Notes under the pieces: generated by a model
The model's database searches: none
Seen by the model: only the letters and a program-made list of their open reading frames with translations
Told to the model about the DNA's origin: nothing
Shown: positions 39,152 to 48,800 of the stretch, in pieces
Layout: every line of letters begins with the position of its first letter
Numbering within the stretch: position 1 is the stretch's first letter
Source of the DNA: Leishmania infantum JPCM5
Taxonomy: Eukaryota; Euglenozoa; Kinetoplastea; Trypanosomatida; Trypanosomatidae
Direction of reading: 5' to 3'
Length of the DNA: 64,000 nucleotides
Assembly: GCF_000002875.2 (NCBI RefSeq)
Contig: NC_009391.2
Location: 429,486 to 493,485 of the forward strand
Translations under genes and position numbers: made by a program

Positions 39152-39538
39152 GTGCAGGCGGGGGGCCTCTGAGGGCCCTGGCCTGAGGCTGGCGGACTTC
39201 CTCCTCGAGCGCATGCGGCATGCACCTGGACCACCCCCTATTACCTGCACGACAGCCGCCACCGCCCTGGGGCAGGACCCTGGGCGCGGCCCGCCTGGAT
39301 CCAGGCGTGCAGTCCACGGGAGTGTCGGTCTGGCGCCGATGACGGGGCATTTATGAGAAGGGACGGGGAGAGACAAGCAGAGCCGGTGGGACGCATGGCC
39401 TCGACGGCGGAACGGCTTGTCCTCCACGACCAGGATTCAGCCGTAGTGCGACAGAGGTTGATGGAGTGTAGCTGTATGCGCATATATGTGTTGACTTGTT
39501 CGTGGTATAGGATGTCAGGCTGAGCGAAGAAAAAGAAA
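39152..39538 (+). mobile_element. Retroposon remnant copy B (387 bp, 5'-truncated)
   Basis: This stretch matches 19302-19688 of copy A base for base in length, starting inside the zinc-finger frame 18 bp before its TGA. It ends at the same A-rich tail. A shared 3' end with a shorter 5' end is what target-primed reverse transcription produces. Flanking bases differ from those of copy A. I saw no clear target-site duplication. Confidence 0.7.
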
Positions 39539-41219
39539 GTGTCTCCTGGTCGTGGGCGCCTCTTTTATTGCTATGCATTTCTGCTGTTCTGCTGCTTTCC
39601 GGGGTCGCAGCCACTTGGACAGCGGGAGGGTCGGTCCCCTGTACCGCCACCTCTCTCCCTCTCTCGCAATAACGCTTCTCGTGCCCACCGCCCACACCCA
39701 CTCCGCTCTGAGGCGCACGTTCCAATCATCTGCTGTATCTTGTGTGCTCTGCACGCCTGCGCTCGGTTGTGCGCAGGCCGTCGAAGGCTTCAAGGGAGAA
39801 GGGGAGCGAAGGACAACAGTCGAGGTCGTCGCGGCCATGCGTTCGCGTTGCCTGTTGTGGTCTCGTTTAGCTTGCGAGGGACTTCTCCCGGTCATGTGCG
39901 TGCGTGAGGTGCTCGTGGGCAGCGGCGCGTGTGGCGTTGCAGAAGAGCTTCTTTGGCTCGCTGTTTTTCCCTGAATGTCGCTGCGCTCCCCACCGCCCCC
40001 CGCGCCGCTCTGAGAGAGTCAGATGTGCCCCAGCTGCTTTGGCCTCCTCTGAGCTCACGTGCAACGGCGACTCTCCCTCATTCTTGTCTTCGCACACCAC
40101 TATCCCACCGCGGTCGTCGAGCAAGAAAGTCACGAGGTAAAACTCTTGTGTTCCTGCTGCGCTTCTTCGCGCGCGCCACCTTGACTCTCCGTTTTTCTCT
40201 TCATGGCGCGCCCTCGTGCGTGTGCTTCTTCTCCACATGTCTTCATATGCTGCGTGTGCGTGCCTCTGGGGTTGGTGGTGCGTCGTGCAACGCGCGCTTC
40301 TCCCTCTAACCCATCCATCCACTCCACCCCCGGGCGCAGCAACGAATGCCCCGCCCCGCCCCTCCCCAATTCGTTCCTCATTTTTTTTGGCCCTCCTGCC
40401 CTGGTCTCTTATCTCCATCTCGGTGCGCTGCATGTACACGGGTATGTGGTGAGGACGTAAACGAACTCTCAGCAAAGAACTGCACACGCTCTTGCGTGTC
40501 AGTCATCGTAATAACCGCCACCACCACCGCCACAACACCGCCACCCCCCTCCCTCCCCCCTCTCCGCACTGACAACCTTGTGTTTCTACTAAGTTTAGCG
40601 CCCCCTTTTTTGCGTTTGACACGGCAGTCTGACCACGTGGGTGAGTCGCACCCTAAGCCACCGCGCTGCCCCCATCACCTGCGCGTGCGCACGACTCCGT
40701 TTCTGCCTCCTTCGCAGGCAACAGCCCCCACCCCTATTCTCTCACGACCATTTACCCTCGCCTTCACGCTTGCGAACGCACGACGGAAGGACAGACTCTG
40801 ACCCCCGATTCTCGATCCTTGCCACCGCTACCGCCACCTTCCCTCCCGCTCACACTTGTGCGTGGATCATCCTTGGTGTTCCCCACCCTTCACCCTCCCC
40901 CTCCTGTGGGAGCCGCCGTTCTCCTTCCTTGTTTTTTTTCCCCGCCTAATTTGCGCGGTAGCTCAACGAAGACCCAACACACCAGCGCCCGTTGAAAAGC
41001 ACGCACCCACATCAACGCCTCCCCCCTCCCTTCCCCCTCCCCTGCAGGCCAATCAAAGCCCGTGAACGCTCCAGCAAAACCAAGAGAACCACACGAGAAG
41101 GAAAGCAATACAGACGACGAGCGCCTCATCTCCGCCCTCTGACTCTCCTGTCCGTGGGTGTGTGTGAAGCGGTTCTTTGTTGGACAGATATTTGTTGCCC
41201 CCCCCTCCTCCTCCCCATC

Positions 41220-41250
41220 ATATATATCTATCTATATATCTATATATCTC
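41220..41250. repeat. TATC/TA simple repeat
   Basis: Alternating tatata and tatc units, A+T-rich within CT-rich spacer. Confidence 0.85.
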
Positions 41251-41510
41251 CCCTATTGTGCCCCCCCCCCTCCCCCTCCCCCCCTGTAGGTTTGACTTGC
41301 TTGCTTGCGGAGCAACATATCTTACTTTGCGCACCACGTCGACCTCTGGCTCACTCTCGCACTCGCGCGCGCGCTTTACCTTTTCTCCTCCTCCTCTCGC
41401 TTTTCTGTGCTTCTCTGTGTGCTCTGCCACCTGCGTTTTATGCGTGACTGTAGCTGCTGTTGGGTTGCTGCTCGCTGCTCGCTACTGCTGGTGCTGTCGT
41501 CTTGTCGTCG

Positions 41511-41534
41511 ATCATCATCATCATCATCATCATC
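41511..41534. repeat. (ATC)8 microsatellite
   Basis: Eight uninterrupted ATC triplets outside any supported gene, followed by (TC)n. Confidence 0.9.
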
Positions 41535-42375
41535 TCTCTCTCTCCTTCTCTCCCCTGTCGCCGTCGTCCTCTGCTTTCTTCATTTTTTCCCTTTTTTGTT
41601 TGCTTTCGCCTGCTTTGAGATCCCTTCCCCTGCTTTCTCGCACACCCTAGAGCTTGACAAGCGCATTATTCGCTACCCTTCGTTTCCTGCTCATTTCCTT
41701 TCGCCATTTTTGGGCCTCGTGCACGGCGCGTATCGAGAGAACGACTCCCCCTCCCTCTCCCTCCCCTCCCTTCCTTCCACACTCACACCCACACCCACAC
41801 CCACCTACAAGCAACAACGGAAAAGACGGGGCTGCTGGGAAGCGTCACGCAGCATCGTCGGCAGCGAGCGAGAAGAAGGCGAAGAAAGGGAGCGCAAGAA
41901 CGGCAACAACAAAAAAGCGTAGCCACGCCCCATACCGACACAGCTATAAGCTGATACGAAACATCGGACAGGCGGCGTCATAGCGAGCGGTGATAGCGGC
42001 AGAAAAGCAGAGTGAGCGTACCGTCCACATAAAAGAGGTGCAGACGCGTATAACAGATACGGACATAGCATATTGCTCTTGAGCGCATTCGTGACTCTCT
42101 CTCTCTGTGTGATACTCCTCTGCTACGTCTCTGTGGCGTCTGCCAGCGTGTCTCCTCCCTTGCTAGTGAGTATCTTGAGGTGCTCCGATCTCTCTCGTTT
42201 TTTTTTTCTTTCCCTTCGTGTACGTTCACCTTTTTTTTTTGTTTCTCCCCTCTCCCCGCCTCTCTTTCCCTGTCACACTGGTGCGCACCTTTTTGTTTTC
42301 CTTGCTTGCGAGTGACACCCTTTCCTTGGCTTGCGTGCCACCGTTTGCTTTGTGCTCTGCTGCTCGTGCCTCCCT

Positions 42376-42404
42376 GTGTGCGTGTGCGTGTGCGTGTGCG
42401 TGTG
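42376..42404. repeat. (TGTGCG)n repeat
   Basis: About four copies of a TGTGCG unit, alternating purine-pyrimidine and so able to adopt Z-form in principle. Confidence 0.8.
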
Positions 42405-43350
42405 TGCCTCTCTGCCTGTTCTCTCTTCCGGTGCTCGTCTTTGCAACATATCATCAATATCGAACGGCGGATACACACACACATATATATATATTGGTGT
42501 ATCCTCATCTCTCTTCCCTTCCCCCGCCTTGCCACCACCACCACCACCACGATCCCCTCTCTCTCTCTCATTCTCTCTCCTTGTGAAGAGTTGTAGTGAT
42601 AGTCGTAGCCGTGCTGCAGAGATCGGTGCGGGCCCATTCTCTCTCTCCATATAACGGCTGCCACTTGTGCGTCTGCCTCTCTTCCTCTTCTCTCTCTACG
42701 TGTGTGCGTGTTGCTTGCATCGGTTCCCATTTCTACGTTGCTCGCTGCTGCTGTTTTCCGTGTTTGTTTGTTGACGCCACACTCACGCGCGAGGGCGCCG
42801 CGTTGACTCCCCTCTCCCCCCTCCTTCTCTCTCCCCATCCTCACCGTCGCCGGCCTCCTTCTCTGGCCGCTGTTCTCCGTTTCTTTGCGTTTTCCTTGGT
42901 TATTAGTGTCGTCGCTTCCCCGCCGCGCGTGCCAGCGTGACTGCGCTTCCCTCCTCCCCTCCTCCTCTGTAGTTGTACAACGTCCCCTCCCTGCTTGGTA
43001 CCAGCTTCCGGCGCCTCGCTCACCTTCTCCCCTCCCGTGTCCCTCCCCTTGCATGGACGTGGAGGACGAGGTGCATCCGTGGACAAGGACAGAGCCGCCT
43101 TTGCGAAACAGACATTACTTTTCCATCGTTGACGCAAAGGGATCAACCAGCCGCGCCAACGAACGGGACGCGGTGCTACAGCCGTTACACTTAACGGGCT
43201 TTTATCACCTCCTAACACGGTGGTGGTGTGGTGGTGGTGGCAGGCACGACTGCGCGAAGGCAGCAGCTGAAATACAAAAAGAAAGCTATTGAGGACTTAT
43301 ACGCACTCCTAACAAGGAGATCCATCCGAGCACGAGTCTTGGCTTCTCAC

Positions 43351-43352
43351 AG
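43351..43352 (+). promoter_or_regulatory. Candidate spliced-leader acceptor AG for the CaaX protein
   Basis: The sequence gagtcttggcttctcacag ends in AG 90 bases before the ATG at 43443. The tract is short, so confidence is limited. Confidence 0.4.
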
Positions 43353-43442
43353 CAGGCCTTGCCGCTATCGGGTACGAACGCTTTCGGCGAATCTCACCTA
43401 TCAAGGCCGCGACTGAACGGGTACGGTCCTGCCCCGGCTCTG

Positions 43443-45350
43443 ATGGCGTCGTCACTGCCGCACCGCCAACAGACTTTGCTTCAGGCGCGCACAAATGTGG
43501 CGGCGAGGGACACGGCAGCCGTTGCCACATTGAGAGCGAAGGCGGGCTCGAACGGCAGCAGCCAGAACCTCCGTCCTGCTGCTCAGCGCCTTGAGCGTAC
43601 ACAGAGCTCGTTTAAACAGACGGACATCTCGCAGCGCCCCCCATCCATAGCCCCCAATGCCGCTACTGTCGTATTACTGAGGCGCATGCAGACGCGCGAC
43701 AATGGCCGCGCTGGCGGCACGGGCGACAACGTTGCTGCAAACGTTGCGCCATCCCATCAGTCGGTGCAGCGGCAGCGCCTGAGGGCCCAGATGCCGAATA
43801 AGATCACACTTGCCAACAACGACGTCATGGGTGAGGCGCCGAAGCCGTCATCTATGGCCGAGTCAGCGCCGAAGGCAGGAGCGCAGCGACGCAGGATCGT
43901 AAAAAGTAACCGAAACGCTGTCGCTTCTCGTGGCCCGGCTGAGCCTTTGAAGGAGCGCAGCCCCGCCATCAAAGTCAACGACGGCAGTCGCCGTAGCGAC
44001 AGTGCGACGGCGATGAATGCACCTGCACAAATCAAGGTCGCGGTGCGCGGCGGTGCACGAGGGCCGGCGTCTCAAGACAACCCGCTCGCCATAGGAAACG
44101 ACAAGCGTTTCTCTGCACAGAATGCGCGCGGCGGGATTTCTACGGCGACGCTGTCACCGTCGCACACCACTATTACGGTCTCGGATGACTACTCTGCCGA
44201 ATTCAGCGTCCGAGAAATTTCCGACGTGCTTAGCCCCATGACCCCTGCGAATCCCACCAACCAAAAGACCCCACAGGTGCAGCAGCAGCAATGGCAGGGC
44301 GGCGGCCGGATCTACGACCTGAATGCTGGCGCCAACGATGACAGCTTCATGGACGGTGACAGCCCGATCGAATTTGTGGAGGAGGACTTCGAGTTAGATG
44401 ACCCTGTGCCTGGCGGCACGAGGCACAACGACCTTGACGGACAAGCTTCCGAGGTTGGCCCTGGTCGCTTCTCCAAGGCTGGGGCATCAAACCTGGACAC
44501 GTTCCAGCAGCAAAACCATGTGCCATCGGCCGCATCGCGAGGGCCGGCCCGAGGAGCGACTCTGGCGAGCGGCGCTACCGCAACACAGCACGCCGATGGG
44601 GCTCATCACTTAACCACCGAGGGCACCATGGACAGCGGCCCTGCCGGCCCTGACTCCAACCGTGACTCCCCCAGTAGCGCGCCGAAGGAGCGGGCCGAGC
44701 ATGCGAACGAGGCCAAACCCCATAACGGGCCCGCGATGATCAAAGTGCCGCCGCTGGCGCTCGACGCGATCAACGCGAATCGCAAAACCGGCAAGGCGTC
44801 GTACAAGGTTTCCCACCCCAAGCCGGGCACCGTCGTGCCCGACATAGAGAGTTCGTCGACGGAATGCTCTGATATGCCGAACAACTCTTCCCTACCGGCC
44901 AACTCTGAGGCGCCGGACGTGACGGACGGGGTGCCGAACCGCCCCCTGGAGCGACGAGGCGGCGCGAAGAAAGGCAGCGGAGACGACAAGTCAGTGGGTG
45001 GCGCCCACAATGGCTCTTTGCTGTCGGACAGTGCCGTGAACGGGCATCGCACCGGCGCCGCCGGTCCCTCCGCGTACAAAGGCAACCCCCAAAACTACGG
45101 GAGGCACGGCATGTCTGTCATGCCGTTTGATGATAGAAGCAACGGCTCGCAAGACTATGGGGCGTCGCCGCCCCGGAATGCATGCGAAGGCTTTGGTGGC
45201 AACTCTGGAGGTTACGGGATGGATGCGGGGGCCTCTGGCTCAGTGCAAAGGCAGCGCTGGCTTGAGGAGGCGGACAAGCAGAGTTCAGAGGAGTCCAGGC
45301 CGCCGATGACCAGCGTGAAGAAGAAAATCAAGTGTTGTGCCGTCATGTAG
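43443..45350 (+). CDS. Disordered protein ending in a polybasic CaaX box
   Basis: The protein has 635 residues and is rich in Ser, Ala, Pro, Asn and Gly, with no recognised fold. Its last residues are KKKIKCCAVM followed by TAG. This is a CaaX box (Cys-Ala-Val-Met) in which Met at the end favours farnesylation. A preceding Cys may be palmitoylated, and a Lys-rich patch resembles the membrane anchor of Ras-type proteins. An acidic stretch lies near residues 299-323 (EFVEEDFELDD), and a segment near 240-255 holds a short conserved-looking SDDYSAEF motif. The expected location is the inner face of the plasma, flagellar or an endomembrane. No GTPase motifs are present, so it is not a Ras protein. 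It is more likely a membrane-tethered scaffold or cytoskeletal linker. The ATG is the first in frame after the acceptor; the longer frame starts at a TTG. Confidence 0.82.
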   Translation: MASSLPHRQQTLLQARTNVAARDTAAVATLRAKAGSNGSSQNLRPAAQRLERTQSSFKQTDISQRPPSIAPNAATVVLLRRMQTRDNGRAGGTGDNVAANVAPSHQSVQRQRLRAQMPNKITLANNDVMGEAPKPSSMAESAPKAGAQRRRIVKSNRNAVASRGPAEPLKERSPAIKVNDGSRRSDSATAMNAPAQIKVAVRGGARGPASQDNPLAIGNDKRFSAQNARGGISTATLSPSHTTITVSDDYSAEFSVREISDVLSPMTPANPTNQKTPQVQQQQWQGGGRIYDLNAGANDDSFMDGDSPIEFVEEDFELDDPVPGGTRHNDLDGQASEVGPGRFSKAGASNLDTFQQQNHVPSAASRGPARGATLASGATATQHADGAHHLTTEGTMDSGPAGPDSNRDSPSSAPKERAEHANEAKPHNGPAMIKVPPLALDAINANRKTGKASYKVSHPKPGTVVPDIESSSTECSDMPNNSSLPANSEAPDVTDGVPNRPLERRGGAKKGSGDDKSVGGAHNGSLLSDSAVNGHRTGAAGPSAYKGNPQNYGRHGMSVMPFDDRSNGSQDYGASPPRNACEGFGGNSGGYGMDAGASGSVQRQRWLEEADKQSSEESRPPMTSVKKKIKCCAVM

Positions 45351-46039
45351 CGCCCACGCATACACGCCGACACAGATAGCGAAAGGGTGCACAGGTGATG
45401 GGGTGATGTGGGGGTGGGTGGCGGATGTGCCTACCCACGTGGACGCTTCTTCTTTTGTGTATATGGTGTGCTCGTGCACGCGTGTTGTGCGTTGCCGATG
45501 ACTCTTCGTGATGTGTAATGGCCTCCATTACCGTCTTGCTCCACGCCGCAGCAGCCGCGGATCGTTGTGCTACATCGGAGGCTTCTCCTGCTCCCACCCC
45601 CTCCTCCCTCCCCCGATGCGTCCGCTTCGGGCCTGCATCGCCCTCCCTTTTACGTATATATATATATTTCCTCCATTGCTGCTTGCTTTCCTCGTGCGTA
45701 AGAGCTTTCGGGCTACTGCGAGGCCCTTCCTTCTTTGCGTTTCTGCGAGCCCGTTGTATTGCGCATCTTCATTGTTGTGTGCACGCCCTGATGATGCCGG
45801 GCTACCGAAACTCTGCGTGCGTGGTGTTAGGGTCCAGCATCTCCACCCTGTGTGTGTGTGTGTGTGTGTGTGTGAGGGGGAGGCCAAGCGGCCTGCAGCC
45901 GGCCCTTGGGCGCGACTGCGGACTTGTGGTGTTGACGGATACGTGTGGACTGGCGCGGCGCTGAGGAGACGTGCGCTCATGATCAGGCTTGTACCCGCTC
46001 ACTGAGAATCGTGTCGGCGATCAAACCATTATCGGGCGC
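45351..46039 (+). other. Intergenic/3' UTR between the CaaX gene and retroposon copy C
   Basis: No gene is supported. It includes a TA run near 45656-45667 and (TG)n at 45849-45874. The stretch 45880-46039 is mixed in composition and adjoins copy C. Confidence 0.55.
45849..45874. repeat. (TG)n microsatellite
   Basis: Thirteen TG dinucleotides about 165 bp upstream of retroposon copy C. Confidence 0.9.
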
Positions 46040-46642
46040 CATGAGTTCTTTGTGCGCAGGCACAAGTCTCTCCGCGGGCCTCTTCTGCTTGACATGCTCG
46101 CTCCTGCCAAAGGCCTGCGGGCTCAGGAGAAAACGGAATGCCCCTGCTGCCACAGACTCATGGCGGCGCCCCATGTGTCGCGGCACATGCGGGCGAGCCA
46201 TCCGGGCGCGCCCCCCGCGACATCGACGGAAATGGAGGACGATGACAGCGATCCCCCCAGGCAGCAACGCCGTCCTGGGGCAGACCCGAAGATCCGAAAA
46301 TGCGAGCACTGCGCGCAGACGCTGCATAGCATAGCTGGCATGGTGCATCACATCCGAGAAAGGCGTGCAGCAGCCCGAAGAGCACGAGCGATGGACGAGA
46401 ACGGCGCAAAGAGATGCACACCGACCAACTCCACAGCGCATGCGCGCGACATGTGCGGCGTCTCCTGCATCCGGCTGGGTGGGCTGGCGCAGCACAGATG
46501 CCGAAAACATGACGAGAGCGCCGCGTACGGCACCACGGAGTTCTCCAGACTCCGCTGTGGAGAGTCTCCACACCACATTATGGAATGCTGCGGCTGGAGG
46601 CGACCGAAGGCGAAGCACGGCGTGCAGGCGGGGGGCCTCTGA
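46040..46642 (+). pseudogene. C-terminal C2H2 zinc-finger fragment of a retroposon protein (copy C)
   Basis: The product is identical to that of copy A except for one Arg-to-Lys change near the C-terminus (RRPKAKHG). It carries the same three finger-like motifs and ends at the same TGA. The frame happens to be open a little way upstream of the element boundary, so a short chimeric reading frame exists, but it has no evident start context. Confidence 0.6.
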
Positions 46643-46776
46643 GGCCCTGGGCTGAGGCTGGCGGACTTCCTCCTCGAGCGCATGCGGCATGCACCTGGAC
46701 CACCCCCTATTACTGCACGACAGCCGCCACGCCCTGGGGCAGGACCCTGGGCGCGGCCCGCTGGAATTCAGCGTGG
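46040..46776 (+). mobile_element. Retroposon remnant copy C, cut by the assembly gap
   Basis: It begins at exactly the same base as copy A and aligns without indels to the TGA at 46640-46642. I found one substitution in about 600 bp (46608 a, copy A 19288 g). After the stop it differs from copies A and B by several single-base deletions and changes, ending in the N block. The 3' end and tail are missing. Confidence 0.65.
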
Positions 46777-46876
46777 NNNNNNNNNNNNNNNNNNNNNNNN
46801 NNNNNNNNNNNNNNNNNNNNNNNNNNNNNNNNNNNNNNNNNNNNNNNNNNNNNNNNNNNNNNNNNNNNNNNNNNNN
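46777..46876. other. Assembly gap (N run)
   Basis: A run of 100 unknown bases placed inside the 3' part of retroposon copy C. The gap size is probably a placeholder. Sequence just before it looks of poor quality. Confidence 0.99.
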
Positions 46877-47405
46877 ACCTCACTCCGGGGATGCGCCCTC
46901 TTTCGAATCTGATTGTGGCTGTGGTGCACATCACGGCCGTAGTGACAGCTGCTTCAGCAGCGGCCACTGCCGCACTCGCTCTCCGTCGATTGTTCTACCA
47001 GCGTCTTGCTTAGCAAGGCCGGGGATCTCCCCAGGCGAGGCAGCAGGTACTCTTGCTACCACGGCAGGCAACGCATCGATGCCGCTGCAACAGTGTGCAC
47101 CTCCCCGTTGCTCGCGCACGCTGCCGCGTCACTCGTGCAGCTACGACAGCGACATTGCTGTTTCTGAGTGGGCCGCTGCTGCTGATGCTGTCGCCCCCAC
47201 GCAACTTGAGGCGCGGCTGAATTCAGTCTGTAGCGCATCTCTGCTGGATAGCGAGAGAACGCGCAGGTCTGCGCTCCTCACGCAGCAGGTGCCCTTCCCT
47301 GTAGCTCCGCTTCGGCGGTCGAGCGACGATGGAGAACTTGACTCTCATCAACCTCAGCAGGACGAGCACGCGCGTTTGCGAGAGGCACTGCTGCAGCAGC
47401 TGTGA
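46877..47405 (+). CDS. C-terminal part of an unknown protein, 5' end lost in the gap
   Basis: One frame is open from the gap to TGA at 47403-47405, about 175 codons. Codon use and base composition resemble the neighbouring genes and differ from the spacers. The product is Ser/Ala/Cys/Arg-rich and ends ARLREALLQQL. No domain is recognised. The start and most of the gene would lie in the gap, so the annotation is partial on the left. It could instead be an open stretch of non-coding DNA. Confidence 0.45.
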
Positions 47406-48800
47406 AAAAGGGCAGGGAGGGGCGTCACACTGATGACAAACCGGCAGCCGTGCATGACCGCGGCGGGTGGGTGGTGGTGGTGGTGGGGGCCGTGAGGAGT
47501 GTAGCGGGCCATCTCGCGTCTCTGCAGATGAGAGTACCTCTCCGTGTGCGTCGCCTAACTTCCCCCTTCCTCTCTCGCGGCACCGCTTCGTTTCCCTCTC
47601 CTTGTGCTAAGACGTTAGACCTTCACACTTCTTGGCAGTGCTGATCTGCGGCTGTGGATGCTCTGCGAGCGGAAGAGCCAGTGCCGCGGTCAGCCCTTTC
47701 TCATGCCTCTCCCCCCTCTTTCCGAAAGGCGTTCTGTGTGCTAGATGGACGTCGTCCACCTTCGATATTGAAGTATGCGACAGCGTCGACAGCGCCGCCG
47801 CTTCTTTGTCAAGTGCAGGGCGTACACATGAGGGGGGGGAGTTATTCATGAATCGACGAGGCCTGTTCGTGCGCGAGGGCGCATGTGCGGGACGCCAGTG
47901 CCACTGGCGGGCGCGCTCTCTCGCTGTCCCTGCTTGAGCCCATCACACACGCGCACACGAAACGCCACACACCCACACGCTCATCGCCCTTTGCCTCCCC
48001 ATCACCCGGCGCTGCCCCCCCCCCCTGACGACCTCACCGCCGCTTGCGGGAGACTGCTGCCCCGAGCACATCCCTCCACTTCACTTTCAACACTCCAACG
48101 CCCTTCTCGTCCGTCCGGCTTTCACACCTCCACATGCACGCATACACGCGCGCCGACTCTTCTGCGCGTCTCCTGTATGAAGAAGTGCACGCCCGTCTAG
48201 CGAGAGTGGTCGTGGCAAGGCCTTTCCACCTCTCTCCCTTCTTTTCTCCCTCGCCTGATCTTGCTGTGCGCGGCCCTGCTGCTCGTTCCATTGCTGACAG
48301 GGCGCGGGGCTTTGCCCTGCTGCAGTCCTCACCCCACCCTCCCGGCGGACGCACACAGGTGACACAGCCACTCGTCTGTGCGCACCGGTGCGTCTTCCAC
48401 GCGCGTTCGAGTGTGCCCGCAGCTTTCCTCTGCTGGGAGGACGTAAAGTATCTGCTGCGGCGCACAAGCATTGCTGTGATCGTATCGTTACCAATCTTCA
48501 CCGCCGTCGCTGCCGTCGGTGCCCCTCCGCTCTATCAGTCACCCGACATCCCCGCCCCCCCCCTTCCCACGCCTTCGCTGTGCTGCCGCCCAGCCAGCGC
48601 GATAGCGAAGTGGGCGCGGTAAGAGGGGCGCATCGGCGACCACGTCTCTCTTCTCTTTTCCTGAGTGGAGCGCGTGTGCCGGCGCTCACCTCGACTGCTG
48701 AGCGAGGCAGCGGCCAGCGCTGCCGTCTTTGCAGGCGCGGCGCTCACGCAAGCACAGAGACACACTTAGCGGCACAGTGAGTTGCCCCACGCTTGTCGGC
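47406..48800 (+). other. Intergenic region before the Iml1-like gene
   Basis: No gene is supported. It probably holds the 3' UTR of the partial gene and the 5' leader of the Iml1-like gene. A C-rich run is near 48013-48024. A 192-codon frame at 48044-48622 is low-complexity and starts with TTG. Confidence 0.5.
48733..48734 (+). promoter_or_regulatory. Candidate spliced-leader acceptor AG for the Iml1-like gene
   Basis: The sequence gctgccgtctttgcag ends in AG 66 bases before the ATG at 48801. It follows a weak pyrimidine tract. Confidence 0.45.

Larger units (their letters stand above)
39539..43442 (+). other. 3.9-kb intergenic region before the CaaX-protein gene
   Basis: No gene is supported. 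It is CT-rich with several simple repeats: TATC/TA at 41220-41250, (ATC)8 at 41511-41534, TG/CG repeats at 42376-42404 and TA at 42481-42494. A 358-codon minus-strand frame at 41978-43054 is only the complement of CT-rich DNA. Confidence 0.55.

Noticed and set aside
41978..43054. A 358-codon minus-strand open frame
   Set aside because: It is an Arg/Glu/Gly-rich product of the purine-rich complement of a CT tract. All supported genes are on the + strand.
43359..43442. Longer N-terminus for the CaaX protein
   Set aside because: It starts with TTG a few bases after a likely acceptor. The first ATG is at 43443.
43443..45350. Ras-family GTPase suggested by the CaaX terminus
   Set aside because: None of the GTP-binding motifs (P-loop, DxxG, NKxD) is present.
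46689..46876. Open frames running across the N block
   Set aside because: Translation through unknown bases is meaningless. Only the part after 46876 was considered.
48729..48800. Longer N-terminus for the Iml1-like protein
   Set aside because: The extension starts with TTG and includes the likely splice acceptor AG at 48734. The ATG at 48801 is preferred.
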